Shown here: positions 8,512 through 18,000 of the stretch, one piece after another | Numbering within the stretch: position 1 is the stretch's first letter | Layout of the letters: every line of letters begins with the position of its first letter | Source of the DNA: Bradyrhizobium sp. Arg816 | GTDB taxonomy: Bacteria; Pseudomonadota; Alphaproteobacteria; Rhizobiales; Xanthobacteraceae | Assembly (NCBI RefSeq): GCF_029989365.1 | Contig: NZ_JAPRAQ010000025.1 | Location: 62,001 to 126,000, forward strand | Direction of reading: 5' to 3' | Length of the DNA stretch: 64,000 nt | Position numbers and translations under genes: made by a program | The notes under the pieces: generated by a model | The model's input: the letters and a program-made list of their open reading frames with translations, nothing else | Told to the model about the DNA's origin: nothing | The model's database searches: none

Positions 8512-9576
8512 GTGACCAGGCTCGACAGACGCGAATTTCTCCTCGGCGGCGCCGCAGCACTCGCGGCGGGGGCAACGGCCTCTGCCGCGCCGGCATCGAA
8601 ACTCGCGCAGCGCCGTCCGGGCTTTGGCGCTGCGGCGACGCTCTGGGACCTGCAAGCCGATCCCAGGCTCGGCGAAGCCATCAGCACCTATTGCACCCAG
8701 GTGGTGCCGGTGCTCGAGCTGAAATGGCCGATGCTGCGGCCCAACGCGCACACCTTCAATTTCGAGCGCGCGGACGCCATCCTGGATTTCGCGCGGGAGA
8801 ACGACCTGACGATGCGCGGCCACGCGCTCGCCTGGTATCACGACATTCCGGACTGGGCCAAGCAGATCAAGGACACCAAGGGCGTCGAGCGCGCGTACGT
8901 CGACCACATCGGCACCGTCGTGTCCTATTACAAGGACAAGCTGACGTCATGGGACGTCGTCAACGAGCCGATCCCTGATAATCCCAAGAAGGTCACCGAC
9001 CGGCGCGATACGTTCTGGACGCAGCATCTCGGCAACAGCTGGATTCCGCTGGCCTTCCGCACCGCGGCCGCGGCCGATCCCTTCGTCAAGCTCGCGATCA
9101 ACGAATATGACATCGAGTCGGCGAAGGACTCGTTCATCGCCAAGCGCGCGGCGTACCGCAACCTGATCATGGACCTGCTCGACCAGGGCGTGCCGCTGCA
9201 CGCCGTGGGCCTGCAATCGCATCTGCACGCCGAGCTCGAGATCGACACGCATGGGCTCGCCGAATTCGTCACCGAGCTGCGCTCCTGGGGCCTCGAGGTG
9301 CTCGTCACCGAGCTCGATGTCGACGACCAGAAGCTGACGGGCAATCCGGCAGAGCGCGACGCCATCGTCGCCAAGCGCGTCGACGATCTCCTGACCGCGA
9401 TCTCGACCAGCGGCCCGGCCCGCTCGATCCTGACCTGGGGCCTCTCGGATCGCTATAGCTGGATCAACGGCACCTTCGCCCGCGCGGACAAGCAGCCGAA
9501 CCGCCCGTTGCCGCTCGACGGCGAGTTCAAGCCGAAGCCGTTCATGGACGTCATCAGCAAATTCACGAGCGCCTGA
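8512..9576 (+). CDS. Endo-1,4-beta-xylanase-type glycoside hydrolase, family 10, Tat-exported
   Basis: 354 residues from a GTG start at 8512 that follows AAAAGGAA by 9 nt; an in-frame ATG at 8479 would add 11 residues. The N terminus has a Tat motif DRREFLLGG and an Ala-rich hydrophobic stretch, so the enzyme is exported folded. Both GH10 catalytic glutamates are visible: the acid/base Glu152 in WDVVNEP and the nucleophile Glu267 in VTELDV. It is a single catalytic domain with no carbohydrate-binding module. GH10 enzymes cleave beta-1,4-xylan. In a plant-associated bacterium it could trim plant cell wall or a self-made polysaccharide, as the neighbouring flippase hints. Confidence 0.9.
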   Translation: MTRLDRREFLLGGAAALAAGATASAAPASKLAQRRPGFGAAATLWDLQADPRLGEAISTYCTQVVPVLELKWPMLRPNAHTFNFERADAILDFARENDLTMRGHALAWYHDIPDWAKQIKDTKGVERAYVDHIGTVVSYYKDKLTSWDVVNEPIPDNPKKVTDRRDTFWTQHLGNSWIPLAFRTAAAADPFVKLAINEYDIESAKDSFIAKRAAYRNLIMDLLDQGVPLHAVGLQSHLHAELEIDTHGLAEFVTELRSWGLEVLVTELDVDDQKLTGNPAERDAIVAKRVDDLLTAISTSGPARSILTWGLSDRYSWINGTFARADKQPNRPLPLDGEFKPKPFMDVISKFTSA

Positions 9577-9585
9577 GACGCGGCC

Positions 9586-10539
9586 TTAGCGCGTCTTCGC
9601 CGGCACTTCGAATTCGGCCGCATCACCCATATCTTCAGGAGACAGGCTCGGGCTGCGTCGATCCCGCGAGCTAAGGCGGAACACGTCGCGGATGTCGTCG
9701 ATCGAGGTCGACGAATAGGACTGGATGCAGAGCGCGACCTGTTCAGGCGAGGCCGCGCGCATCATCGCTTCGATGGCGGGACGGTCGAGCGGCGTGTCGT
9801 CCCAATGCGAGACCGCGATGCTGTCTTCGGTGACCCGATGGGTCGCCAGATGCGCGGCCGAGTTCGCGACGAAGTGTCCGTACATCAGATATTCCGAGAA
9901 CTTCTTCTTCCGGCACAGTGCCAGAACCCAGTTCAACCCCGTCGCCGACTTGATGGCATCGGTCATCGCGCGCGCGGTATCCCTATCCCAGACAAGTGCG
10001 TTACCGACATAGTCGTCGGCCGGGAACGAGCGCTCCTTGATACCGAGAAGCTGATCGACAGTGCGCAGCCACAGCCCGTGCAACGGGTGGTCAGCGCCGA
10101 TGTCCTTCGGGGTGACGAACAGCGGCGTCTTCTCGGCGCCGGCATATTGGCCGACGTCGAATTCACGGAAGAACAGATTGTCCGAATCCAGGATGCAGAC
10201 GCGCTGCTCCGGCGCGTTGAGGACGCCGGCGATCTTCAGGATCTGCTGGATGTGCCAGCCATGCACCGGCGATGACAGCAGCGACAGCCAGACCCGGCGC
10301 TTGCTGAGGAACTGAAGCGCCGGCGGCAGCGCCCAGAGCCATTTCGGTAGATAATTCGAGGCCGGAACGATGACGCGCTTGTCGGAGGCGAACCGCGCGA
10401 ACAGCGGCACGTCCTCATCGTTAACGAGAACATAATGCCGCGTGTATCCCGAGAGCCAGGTGTCGATGCTCTCGCTGAGCAACGAAAAGCGCTCGATATC
10501 CTTGGCGTAGCTGGCGGTCAGCAAGGCAACGGAATGCAT
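9586..10539 (-). CDS. DUF6492 family protein, glycosyltransferase-like
   Basis: 317 residues. It begins MHSVALLTASYAKDIERFSLL and contains CILDSDNLFFREFD (about 119-132), whose DSD resembles the metal-binding DxD of GT-A-fold glycosyltransferases. This matches the DUF6492 family as I know it. It is soluble, with no signal peptide, and converges with the xylanase 9 bp away. Together with the flippase and glycosidase it suggests a small surface-polysaccharide locus. The function is inferred, not established. Confidence 0.65.
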   Translation of the reverse strand: MHSVALLTASYAKDIERFSLLSESIDTWLSGYTRHYVLVNDEDVPLFARFASDKRVIVPASNYLPKWLWALPPALQFLSKRRVWLSLLSSPVHGWHIQQILKIAGVLNAPEQRVCILDSDNLFFREFDVGQYAGAEKTPLFVTPKDIGADHPLHGLWLRTVDQLLGIKERSFPADDYVGNALVWDRDTARAMTDAIKSATGLNWVLALCRKKKFSEYLMYGHFVANSAAHLATHRVTEDSIAVSHWDDTPLDRPAIEAMMRAASPEQVALCIQSYSSTSIDDIRDVFRLSSRDRRSPSLSPEDMGDAAEFEVPAKTR

Positions 10540-10634
10540 GGAGCGCGCTCAAATGGCCATCAAGCCGCACTCATAGCCGCACCGCGAGATGCTGGAAACT
10601 CACAAACGGAATCAAGGTAAAACGAAACGAAGCA

Positions 10635-11429
10635 TTAGCCATCCGACGGCAGCCCCTGCTCGATACCGCGAAAACGCAGCGGCGCCAGCGCGGAGGCGCG
10701 CTGCCACCAGTCGGCGACGCGGTCGTCGAGTGCGGTCACACCGCGACCCCGGCCGGGGAAGATCCGGATCTGCTGCACCGCCTCGGCCTCGAACCCCCTG
10801 CCCTTGCGCGTGATCTTGAGGGCGGCGCCCTCGCGGTCGCGCTGCGTCAGCGGCGCTAGGAGGCGGCCGCGCGGACGCAGCGACTGAAGCCAGAGCGGAT
10901 GCGGGTGCGGGAAGCCGGCATGCACGATGATCACGTCGGCCGGCTCGCCGACCTCCTCGCATCCATCGCCATGCACGACCTCGACGTTGCGATAGGGGCG
11001 AAGGTAATTCGCGGCACGCGCCGCAAGCCGCCCGTCGCATTCGATTGCATGCACCCGGCCTTTGGGCCCCACGATCTTCGACAACACCGCCGAAAAATAG
11101 CCGAGACCGCAGCCGATCTGGACCACGCGGTCCTTCTCCCCGACGTCGAGCAGATCGATGAAGTGCGCCCACAGGCTCGGCAGCCCGGTGTCGAGCTTGC
11201 GGCGCGCATCGATCGCGACCAGCACATTGTCGTAGAGACGAACGGGATCGGCATCCGGCGTCAACCGGTAGCTGCGCGCCGCCTCGCTCTTGATGCGCCA
11301 GGGTCCCTTCGCCAGAAAATCCTCGCGCGGGATGGCGGCGAGCGCGTCGAGCAGGCGTGGTGAGGAGATCCGCTCTCGCTTCGCAATCAACTCGACGTAG
11401 CGCGCACGCGCGGCGGCAAGATCGCTCAT
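10635..11429 (-). CDS. Protein-L-isoaspartate O-methyltransferase-like protein
   Basis: 264-residue SAM-dependent methyltransferase. It has the PCMT-type N terminus RISSPRLLDALAAIPREDFL, then the SAM motif VQIGCGLGYFSAVLSKIVG (about 102-120) and the acidic follow-up HAIECD. PCMT repairs isoaspartyl residues in aged proteins; members of this alphaproteobacterial subgroup are often of uncertain substrate. The start ATG overlaps the stop of the large cyclase gene by 4 bp, so the two are translationally coupled. Confidence 0.82.
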   Translation of the reverse strand: MSDLAAARARYVELIAKRERISSPRLLDALAAIPREDFLAKGPWRIKSEAARSYRLTPDADPVRLYDNVLVAIDARRKLDTGLPSLWAHFIDLLDVGEKDRVVQIGCGLGYFSAVLSKIVGPKGRVHAIECDGRLAARAANYLRPYRNVEVVHGDGCEEVGEPADVIIVHAGFPHPHPLWLQSLRPRGRLLAPLTQRDREGAALKITRKGRGFEAEAVQQIRIFPGRGRGVTALDDRVADWWQRASALAPLRFRGIEQGLPSDG

Positions 11430-14400
11430 TTCACCGCATCGGCCCGTTCACGGACGGGCACGTCTCCGCCGAGCTCGTTGAGGAGCTGCATCGCCTGCTT
11501 CAGGTCCGGGGTGTAAAAGCCCTCGCTGAACTTGCCGAGGATCGGCAAAAGCAGGAGGCTTGCCTGCTCCCGCTTGCCGGCTTGGTGCGACAGCCGCGCA
11601 AGGCTGACGGCGGTCCGAAGCTCCCATGACAGCGCGCCCTGCTTGCGCGCAGTCTCCAGCGACAGGGCGAACAGGTCCTCGGCCTCCTGCACCGATGCCG
11701 GATCACCATCCGACATCGTGATCTCGCCCTGCAGGCGATAGACCTCGGCGAGATAGGAGTGATCGCCGGTCCGTCTCGCGGTCGCGAGCGCGCCGTCCAG
11801 CGCGCGCAAGGCGGCGTCGCGCATCCCGACCTTGGCATAGGCTTCCGCCAGCAGGCAGCGGAACCAGCAGCCGGCGAGCCAGGAATCCATCGCCTCGTAT
11901 TCGTCGAGGCCGAAGCGCATCTGGCTGAGACCTTCGTCGGCCTCGCCGAGCTGGGCCAGCGCCCAGCCGCGCAGGATCGCCGCCTGCTGCTTCCAGTGCA
12001 GGAAATTGTGCTCGGTGGCGATGATCATGGCGCGGTTGGCGTGGTCGCGCGTGCCCTCGACGTCGCGCAAATGCTGGCACAGATAGGCGCCGAACACGAG
12101 CGCGAAGGCGAGCGTGAAGGGATGGCGGATCTTCTCGGCATTCGCGATCGCCTGCTCGCTGTGCTGGCGCGCCGCGTCGGGCCGGCCGAGGAACCAGAGG
12201 AGATAGCCGAGATAGGACAGCGAAACGACGCCGGGATCGGTACCGTGCCGTTCCATCAGATCGGAGTGCAGATCGGGACTATAGAGGTTGATGCAGCGGT
12301 GCAGATGATGCTGGGAGGCGGCGAAACGGCCGCGATAGAGCATCGTCATCGCGATCGAGCGGTGCGCCTCGATCAGATATCCGGTCTGCTGCGCCGGCTG
12401 CGTGCGCTCGTTCAGCCGCTCGCGCTTGGCAAACTTCAACAGCTCGACGCTGAGATCGTGCGCGCGGCTGAGATCGGCACGGATGAAATGGCAGACCCAG
12501 AGCCCACGCGTGGCGGCGAAGGCCTTCTCGTCGTCGTCGAGCTGTTGACCGAGCTCGAGCGCGCGGATGTAGTTCTCCTCGACCTCCTGCACGGCGTAGC
12601 CCTTGGCGGCAATCAATGCGTTGCCGAGCGCGATGCGCAGCTCCAGCTCCATCTCGTCGGCGCCCTGCATGCGCGCATTGGCCTGCACGACGCTCAAGCC
12701 CCGGCGCAAATGCCCGATCGCCTCCAGATTGGCGCCGCTCTTGGCCGCCTGCTTGCCTGCCTTGAGCCAGAAGCTGGCGGCACCCTCGCTCTGGCCGGAT
12801 TCGGTGAGGTGATGGGCGAGCAGCTCCGGCTCGCGCTCGGTCTTCTCCGGATACATTTCGGCGAGCACCTGCGCGATCCGCGAATGCAGCTTGCGCCGCT
12901 CGCTGTGCAGCAGGCTGTCGTGCGCGGCGTTCTGGATCATCACGTGCTTGAAGGAGTAGAGCGCGCCGGGAGGATGGCCGCGGCGCATGATCAACCCGGC
13001 CTCCTCCAGATGATTGAGCGCGGCCTCGATCTGCTCCGCCGGCGTGTTGGCGACCGCGTGCAGCGTCTCGTAGGAGAACTCGCGACCGATGGTGGCGCCG
13101 ATCTGCGCGATTCGCTTGAACGGCCCCATCCGGTCCAGCCGCGCCATCAGCGAGTCGGTGAGGGTCGCCGGGATCGCGAGCTGCCGCCATGGGCCCGACA
13201 GCACGTAGCGCCCGTGCCGCTCGGTCAGGAGGTTGGATTCGAGAACGGTCTTGGTCAGCTCTTCCAGGAACAGCGGCACGCCGTCGGTCTTGACGATGAT
13301 CTCCTCGACCACCTCCTTGGGAAGCTCGCGGCCCGCGACGCGCTCGACCAGCGTCGTGCGCAGCTGCCGGCTCAGGCGGTTCAGCACCAGCGTGGTGATG
13401 TGCGAATGCGCGCTCCAGCTCGGCTGGAATTCGGAGCGCGCAGTGATGATGACAAGGACCGGCTGGTTTTGCACGCGGTCAACGAGGAGGTCGATCACCT
13501 CGCGGGAGGTTGGATCGATCCAGTGCAGATCCTCAAGCGCGATCACCAGCGGCATGTCGCGGGCAAGGCCGAGGAAATGATTGACCAGCGCCGCGACGGT
13601 CGCATCCTTCTGCTGCTGCGGCGACAGGTCGAGCGGCGGATAGCGGTCTCCGGTCGGGATCGACAGCAGCGCGGCAAACAGCGGCGTGACCTGCTCGATG
13701 TCGCCATGGGCGGCGGCGATCGCGGTCTCCAGACCCGCCAGCGACGTCGCGGACGGATCCTCGCGGTCGAGGCCGAGCGAGAATTTGAGCTGCTCGGAGA
13801 ACGGATAGAACGCCGTGGAAGTGTAATAGGGCGAGCACTGGAACGAGACGTGTCCATGGCGGTCGCCCGCGATCCGGTCGAATATCTCCTGGATGATGCG
13901 CGACTTGCCGATGCCGGGCTCGCCGAACTTGACCACGACCTGGCCGTCGCCGTCCTTGACCTGCTGCCAGCGCCCCATCAGCAGCGCGATCTCCTCCTCG
14001 CGGTTGACGAGCGGCGTCAACCGCCCGCCCATGGCAGCGGCGAAGCGGGTCTCCGCCCGCGAGGCGCGCACCACGTGCCAAGCCTGCGTCTTCTCCGAGA
14101 TGCCTTTCAGCGCATGGACACCGAGATTGCGGTAGTCGAACTTGCCCTTCAGCAGCGACTGTGTCGAGGACGAGATCACGACGCCGTTGGGCGGCGCCAG
14201 ACCTTGCAGGCGTGCGGCGAGATTGACGGTTTCTCCGACCGCGGAATCGCGCTCCTCGGTGCCTTGGCCAACGAGGTCGCCGACCACGACGAGACCGGTT
14301 GCGATCCCGATGCGGACGGCGGGGGCGTGGCTCAGCGCACCGCGCGGCTCGATCGCGCGCGCAGTCGACAGCACCCGCACGATCTCGAGCCCGGCGCGCA

Positions 14401-14896
14401 CCGATCGCTCGGCATCGTCCTCATGCGCGGTCGGATAGCCGAAATAGACAAGGATACCGTCGCCGACGAAGCGCGCGGCAAACCCCTCGTAATGTTTCAC
14501 CACCCGGACGCAGGTCTCGCGAAAGCTCGCGATCATGTCGCGCACGTCTTCCGGATCGAATTGCACCGACAGCGAGGTGGAATCCACCATGTCGCAGAAC
14601 ATGGTGGTGAGCTGACGCCGTTCGGCACCGACTTCCGTCCGGGCTTGCGGGCGCGCGGCCGCATCGGGCTTCTCTGCGGTCTCGGCGTGGAATAGCGCCG
14701 ACATCGCGCGCTGAAGCCGCTTGCGGTCGCCGAGCGGCAATCCTAGCTCGACCAGGTCGGATTCCGTCAGGTCCCCCATGACATCGAGATCGAGGCGGTG
14801 CTGCGCGAAGAGATCGGTGTAATGTCCAAGACCGACGCCTTCGAGCCAGCGCTTCAAGCCGCCTTCAGTCTCCGTAACAGGCTCATTCTCCAGCAT
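11426..14896 (-). CDS. SAM-domain class III adenylate/guanylate cyclase with AAA-type ATPase and TPR repeats
   Basis: 1156-residue cytoplasmic signalling protein. Domains in order: a sterile-alpha-motif-like domain (about 10-70, WLEGVGLGHYTDLF); a class III cyclase domain (about 95-265) with metal-site aspartates in FCDMVDST and FVGDGILVYFG; a P-loop ATPase (Walker A GEPGIGKS about 325, Walker B LVIALEDLHWID about 450) of the signal-transducing MalT/LuxR-like type; and a long helical TPR region (about 640-1130). It may make cAMP or cGMP when the ATPase-TPR part senses a ligand or partner. Several such cyclases occur per Bradyrhizobium genome and inputs are mostly unknown. It overlaps the methyltransferase gene by ATGA. 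Confidence 0.9.
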   Translation of the reverse strand: MLENEPVTETEGGLKRWLEGVGLGHYTDLFAQHRLDLDVMGDLTESDLVELGLPLGDRKRLQRAMSALFHAETAEKPDAAARPQARTEVGAERRQLTTMFCDMVDSTSLSVQFDPEDVRDMIASFRETCVRVVKHYEGFAARFVGDGILVYFGYPTAHEDDAERSVRAGLEIVRVLSTARAIEPRGALSHAPAVRIGIATGLVVVGDLVGQGTEERDSAVGETVNLAARLQGLAPPNGVVISSSTQSLLKGKFDYRNLGVHALKGISEKTQAWHVVRASRAETRFAAAMGGRLTPLVNREEEIALLMGRWQQVKDGDGQVVVKFGEPGIGKSRIIQEIFDRIAGDRHGHVSFQCSPYYTSTAFYPFSEQLKFSLGLDREDPSATSLAGLETAIAAAHGDIEQVTPLFAALLSIPTGDRYPPLDLSPQQQKDATVAALVNHFLGLARDMPLVIALEDLHWIDPTSREVIDLLVDRVQNQPVLVIITARSEFQPSWSAHSHITTLVLNRLSRQLRTTLVERVAGRELPKEVVEEIIVKTDGVPLFLEELTKTVLESNLLTERHGRYVLSGPWRQLAIPATLTDSLMARLDRMGPFKRIAQIGATIGREFSYETLHAVANTPAEQIEAALNHLEEAGLIMRRGHPPGALYSFKHVMIQNAAHDSLLHSERRKLHSRIAQVLAEMYPEKTEREPELLAHHLTESGQSEGAASFWLKAGKQAAKSGANLEAIGHLRRGLSVVQANARMQGADEMELELRIALGNALIAAKGYAVQEVEENYIRALELGQQLDDDEKAFAATRGLWVCHFIRADLSRAHDLSVELLKFAKRERLNERTQPAQQTGYLIEAHRSIAMTMLYRGRFAASQHHLHRCINLYSPDLHSDLMERHGTDPGVVSLSYLGYLLWFLGRPDAARQHSEQAIANAEKIRHPFTLAFALVFGAYLCQHLRDVEGTRDHANRAMIIATEHNFLHWKQQAAILRGWALAQLGEADEGLSQMRFGLDEYEAMDSWLAGCWFRCLLAEAYAKVGMRDAALRALDGALATARRTGDHSYLAEVYRLQGEITMSDGDPASVQEAEDLFALSLETARKQGALSWELRTAVSLARLSHQAGKREQASLLLLPILGKFSEGFYTPDLKQAMQLLNELGGDVPVRERADAVK

Positions 14897-14936
14897 GGTG
14901 ATTCTGCCCGACCTTAACTCCGTCGAAGGGCTTTAG

Positions 14937-14962
14937 GCCCCTCAACCACAGATTTTGGGGCC
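14937..14962. repeat. Inverted repeat between cyclase and synthetase genes
   Basis: GGCCCC and GGGGCC separated by 14 nt, in the divergent region between the cyclase (start 14896) and the peptide synthetase. A possible operator or hairpin; weak on its own. Confidence 0.35.
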
Positions 14963-15031
14963 CGAACTTCACCTCAGACTGGACGCGTTCCCTAAGTCTT
15001 GGGAAGAATAGCTCAATCAGATCAAAAGGGA

Positions 15032-18000
15032 ATGGCATTGTCCCATATTGCATCCGTAGCGGGAGAGGATTCGGACAGCGCAGGCGCCGAAACCAGGACC
15101 TTTGCCGATATCGGCGGCCTTCTCGACTTTTATGCACGCAAGACGCCGGCGGCACCGGCTCTCCTCGCGCCGGGCCGGCCGGCCCTCACCTACGCCAAGC
15201 TGGGTGAGTTGATCCAGCAACTGGTCCGCACCCTGCGGGGGCTCGGCATTGCCCCTGCCGACCGGATTGCCGTTGCGCTGCCGCGCGGCGCCGACAGCGC
15301 ACTGGCGCTGATTGCGGTCGCCTCGGCCGGCGCCTGTGTCCCCGTCAATCCGGATCTGACGGCCGACGAGCTGCAACGCTATTTCAGCGAATTGAAGCTA
15401 ACCGCGCTCGTCACCCGGGCCGACATGAATTCACCAAGTCGTGACGTTGCCAAGGCGCTCGATATCGTGGTGATCGATTTCGTGCCGGGACCGAACGACA
15501 ATCTCGGCGGCTGCGCGTTCATCGGCCCGGCAGTCGGGCCGGCCTGCACGAGCGGCGCCTCGCGCGGCGACGATGACGCCTTCATCCTGTTGACGTCAGG
15601 CACGGCGGCGCGGCCGAAAATGGTGCCGCTGACGCAGCGCAATGTGTGCCTGTCCGCATACAATGCCGGCCGCGTGCTGTCGCTCGCAGCCCACGACCGC
15701 CTGCTCAATGCCCTGCCGCTGTTTCACGCCCATGGTCTGATCTCCGGCCTGCTGACGGCGCTGGCCGCGGGCTCCAGCGTGATCTGCACCAACGGTTTCG
15801 ACGCATCGTCCTTCTTCGGCTGGATGCGGGAGCTGCGACCAACCTGGTACACGGCGGTGCCGACCATCCATCGCGCGCTGCTGACGGCGGCCGAGGCCGA
15901 CCCGGACCGCGCCCGGTCATCGTCGCTGCGCGTGATCCGCTCGGCCTCGTCCTCGCTCGCGCCCGCGATCCTGAACGGGCTCGAGGCGATGTTCGGCGTT
16001 CCCGTGCTCGAAACCTACGGCATGACCGAAGCGGCCTCGCAGATCGCGGCCAATCCGTTCGAGCTGCGCAAGATCGGATCGGTCGGCCGCGCTGCGGGCC
16101 CCGAGATCGCGATCATGGACGGGGCGGGCCGCACGCTTGCGAGCGGCGAGCATGGCGAGATCATGCTGCGCGGGCCGAACATGAGCCGCGGCTATTATAA
16201 TGACGAGGCGGCGACACGGGCCGCCTTCCGCAACGGCTGGTTCCGGACCGGCGACCTCGGTTATCTCGATGCCGACGGCTATCTCTTCATCGTCGGCCGC
16301 ATCAAGGACGTCATCAACCGCGGCGGGCAGAAGATCTCGCCCCTGGAGGTCGAAGAGGTCCTGCTGAGCCATCCGGCGGTGCTGGAGGCCGGCGTGTTCG
16401 CCGTTCCGCACCAGAAGCTCGGCGAAAACGTCGCCGCCGTCGTGGTGCTGCGCCCGAATTCCGAAGCAACTCCGGACCAGCTTCGGCAGTTCGCGCGCAA
16501 ACGTCTTGCGGCGTACAAGGTGCCGAGCCTGATCCGCGGCGTGGCCGCACTGCCGAAAGGTGCGAGCGGCAAGGTCAAGCGCAACGCGCTGGCCGATCTG
16601 ATCGCAACCGCGGAGCATGGCGACGAAGCGCAATTGCCGCGCAACGCGCTGGAGACCCAGCTCGCGGGGATCTGGGCCGGTCTGTTGGAGCTGCCGCAGG
16701 TCGGCATCGACCAGGATGTCTTTGCGCTCGGCGCGGACTCGCTCGCGGCGACGCAGATGCGCTCGCGCTTGCGCGAACGCTTCAATGTCGACTTCTCCTT
16801 CGAGGACATCTTCGATTGCGCCACGGTCTCGGCGCTTGCGGCCCGAATCGAGACCGCCACAACCCATCGCGAGACGATGGTGCCCGCATGGCGCCAGGCG
16901 GCGGCAGACGCACCGCTGTCGTTCCAGCAGCAGCGGATGTATGTGCTCTCGCGGCTCGATCCGACCCGTTACAATTACAACGTCGTCGAAGTCGCCGTTC
17001 TCAAGGGCCTGGTCGACGTCGCCGCGCTTTCTGCGAGCCTCGCCTCGATCTGCGCTCGCCACGAGGCGCTACGCTCGGTCTTCATCGAACGCGAGGGCGA
17101 GCCGGCGCAGCTTGTGCTGCAATCACCTCCGCGATTCGAGCGGATCAGGCTCAAGCCCTGCGCGGCGGACAAGCGGGCCGCAATCATCCGGCGCGAGGCG
17201 CTCGAGCTCGCACAATATCCGTTCGACCTGGCGCGCGAGCCGCCGCTGAAGGTCACCCTGCTGTCGTTCGACAAATCCAGCCACGCGCTGGTGGTCAACG
17301 TCCATCATCTCGTCACCGACGGCTGGTCGCAACGGATGTTCTGGGAGGAGCTTGCCGCCCATTATTCCGCCGCGCGCAAGACTAGCGCTGTGACGTTGCC
17401 CTCGCCCGCCTTCCAGTATCGCGACTTTGCGCTATGGCAGCAAAGCTGGGCTCAGACGCCGGCGGCGAAGGAGCAGCTTGATTACTGGCGGACCCAGCTC
17501 GACGGCGTCACCACGCTGCCGCTGCGGACCGACCGGCCAAGGCCGGAGGTCTGGAGCGGTCACGGCGCCCGTCACTATCTCGAATTCTCCAAGGCGCTAT
17601 CAACCGATCTGCGCGCGCTCAGCCAGGACCAGGGCGTCACGCCTTTCATGACGCTGCTTGCGGCTTTCCAGTGCCTGCTGTTCCGCCACACCGGACACGA
17701 GGATGTCGCGACGGGATCGCTGATCGCCAACCGCAACCAGATCGAGAGCGAGCGCCTGATCGGGCTGTTCGCCAACACCCTGATCCTGCGCAATGATTTC
17801 GGTGGTGATCCGGGCTTTGGCGAGATGTTGCGGCGGGTGCGGCAGGTCACGCTGGATGCCTACCGCAACCAGGACCTCCCGATCGAGGAAGTGCTGCGCG
17901 CTCTCCAGATCGCGCGCCGGAGCGACGGCAATCCGCTGTTCCGGATCATGTTCATCCTCCAGAACGCCTCGATCGAGGCGGCACGTTTTCCGGGCCTGTC

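Noticed and set aside
11759..14695. A 978-codon open frame antisense to the cyclase-TPR gene
   Set aside because: The opposite frame encodes clear SAM, cyclase and ATPase motifs; the antisense product is Arg/Gln/His-rich with no domain, a usual by-product of high GC.
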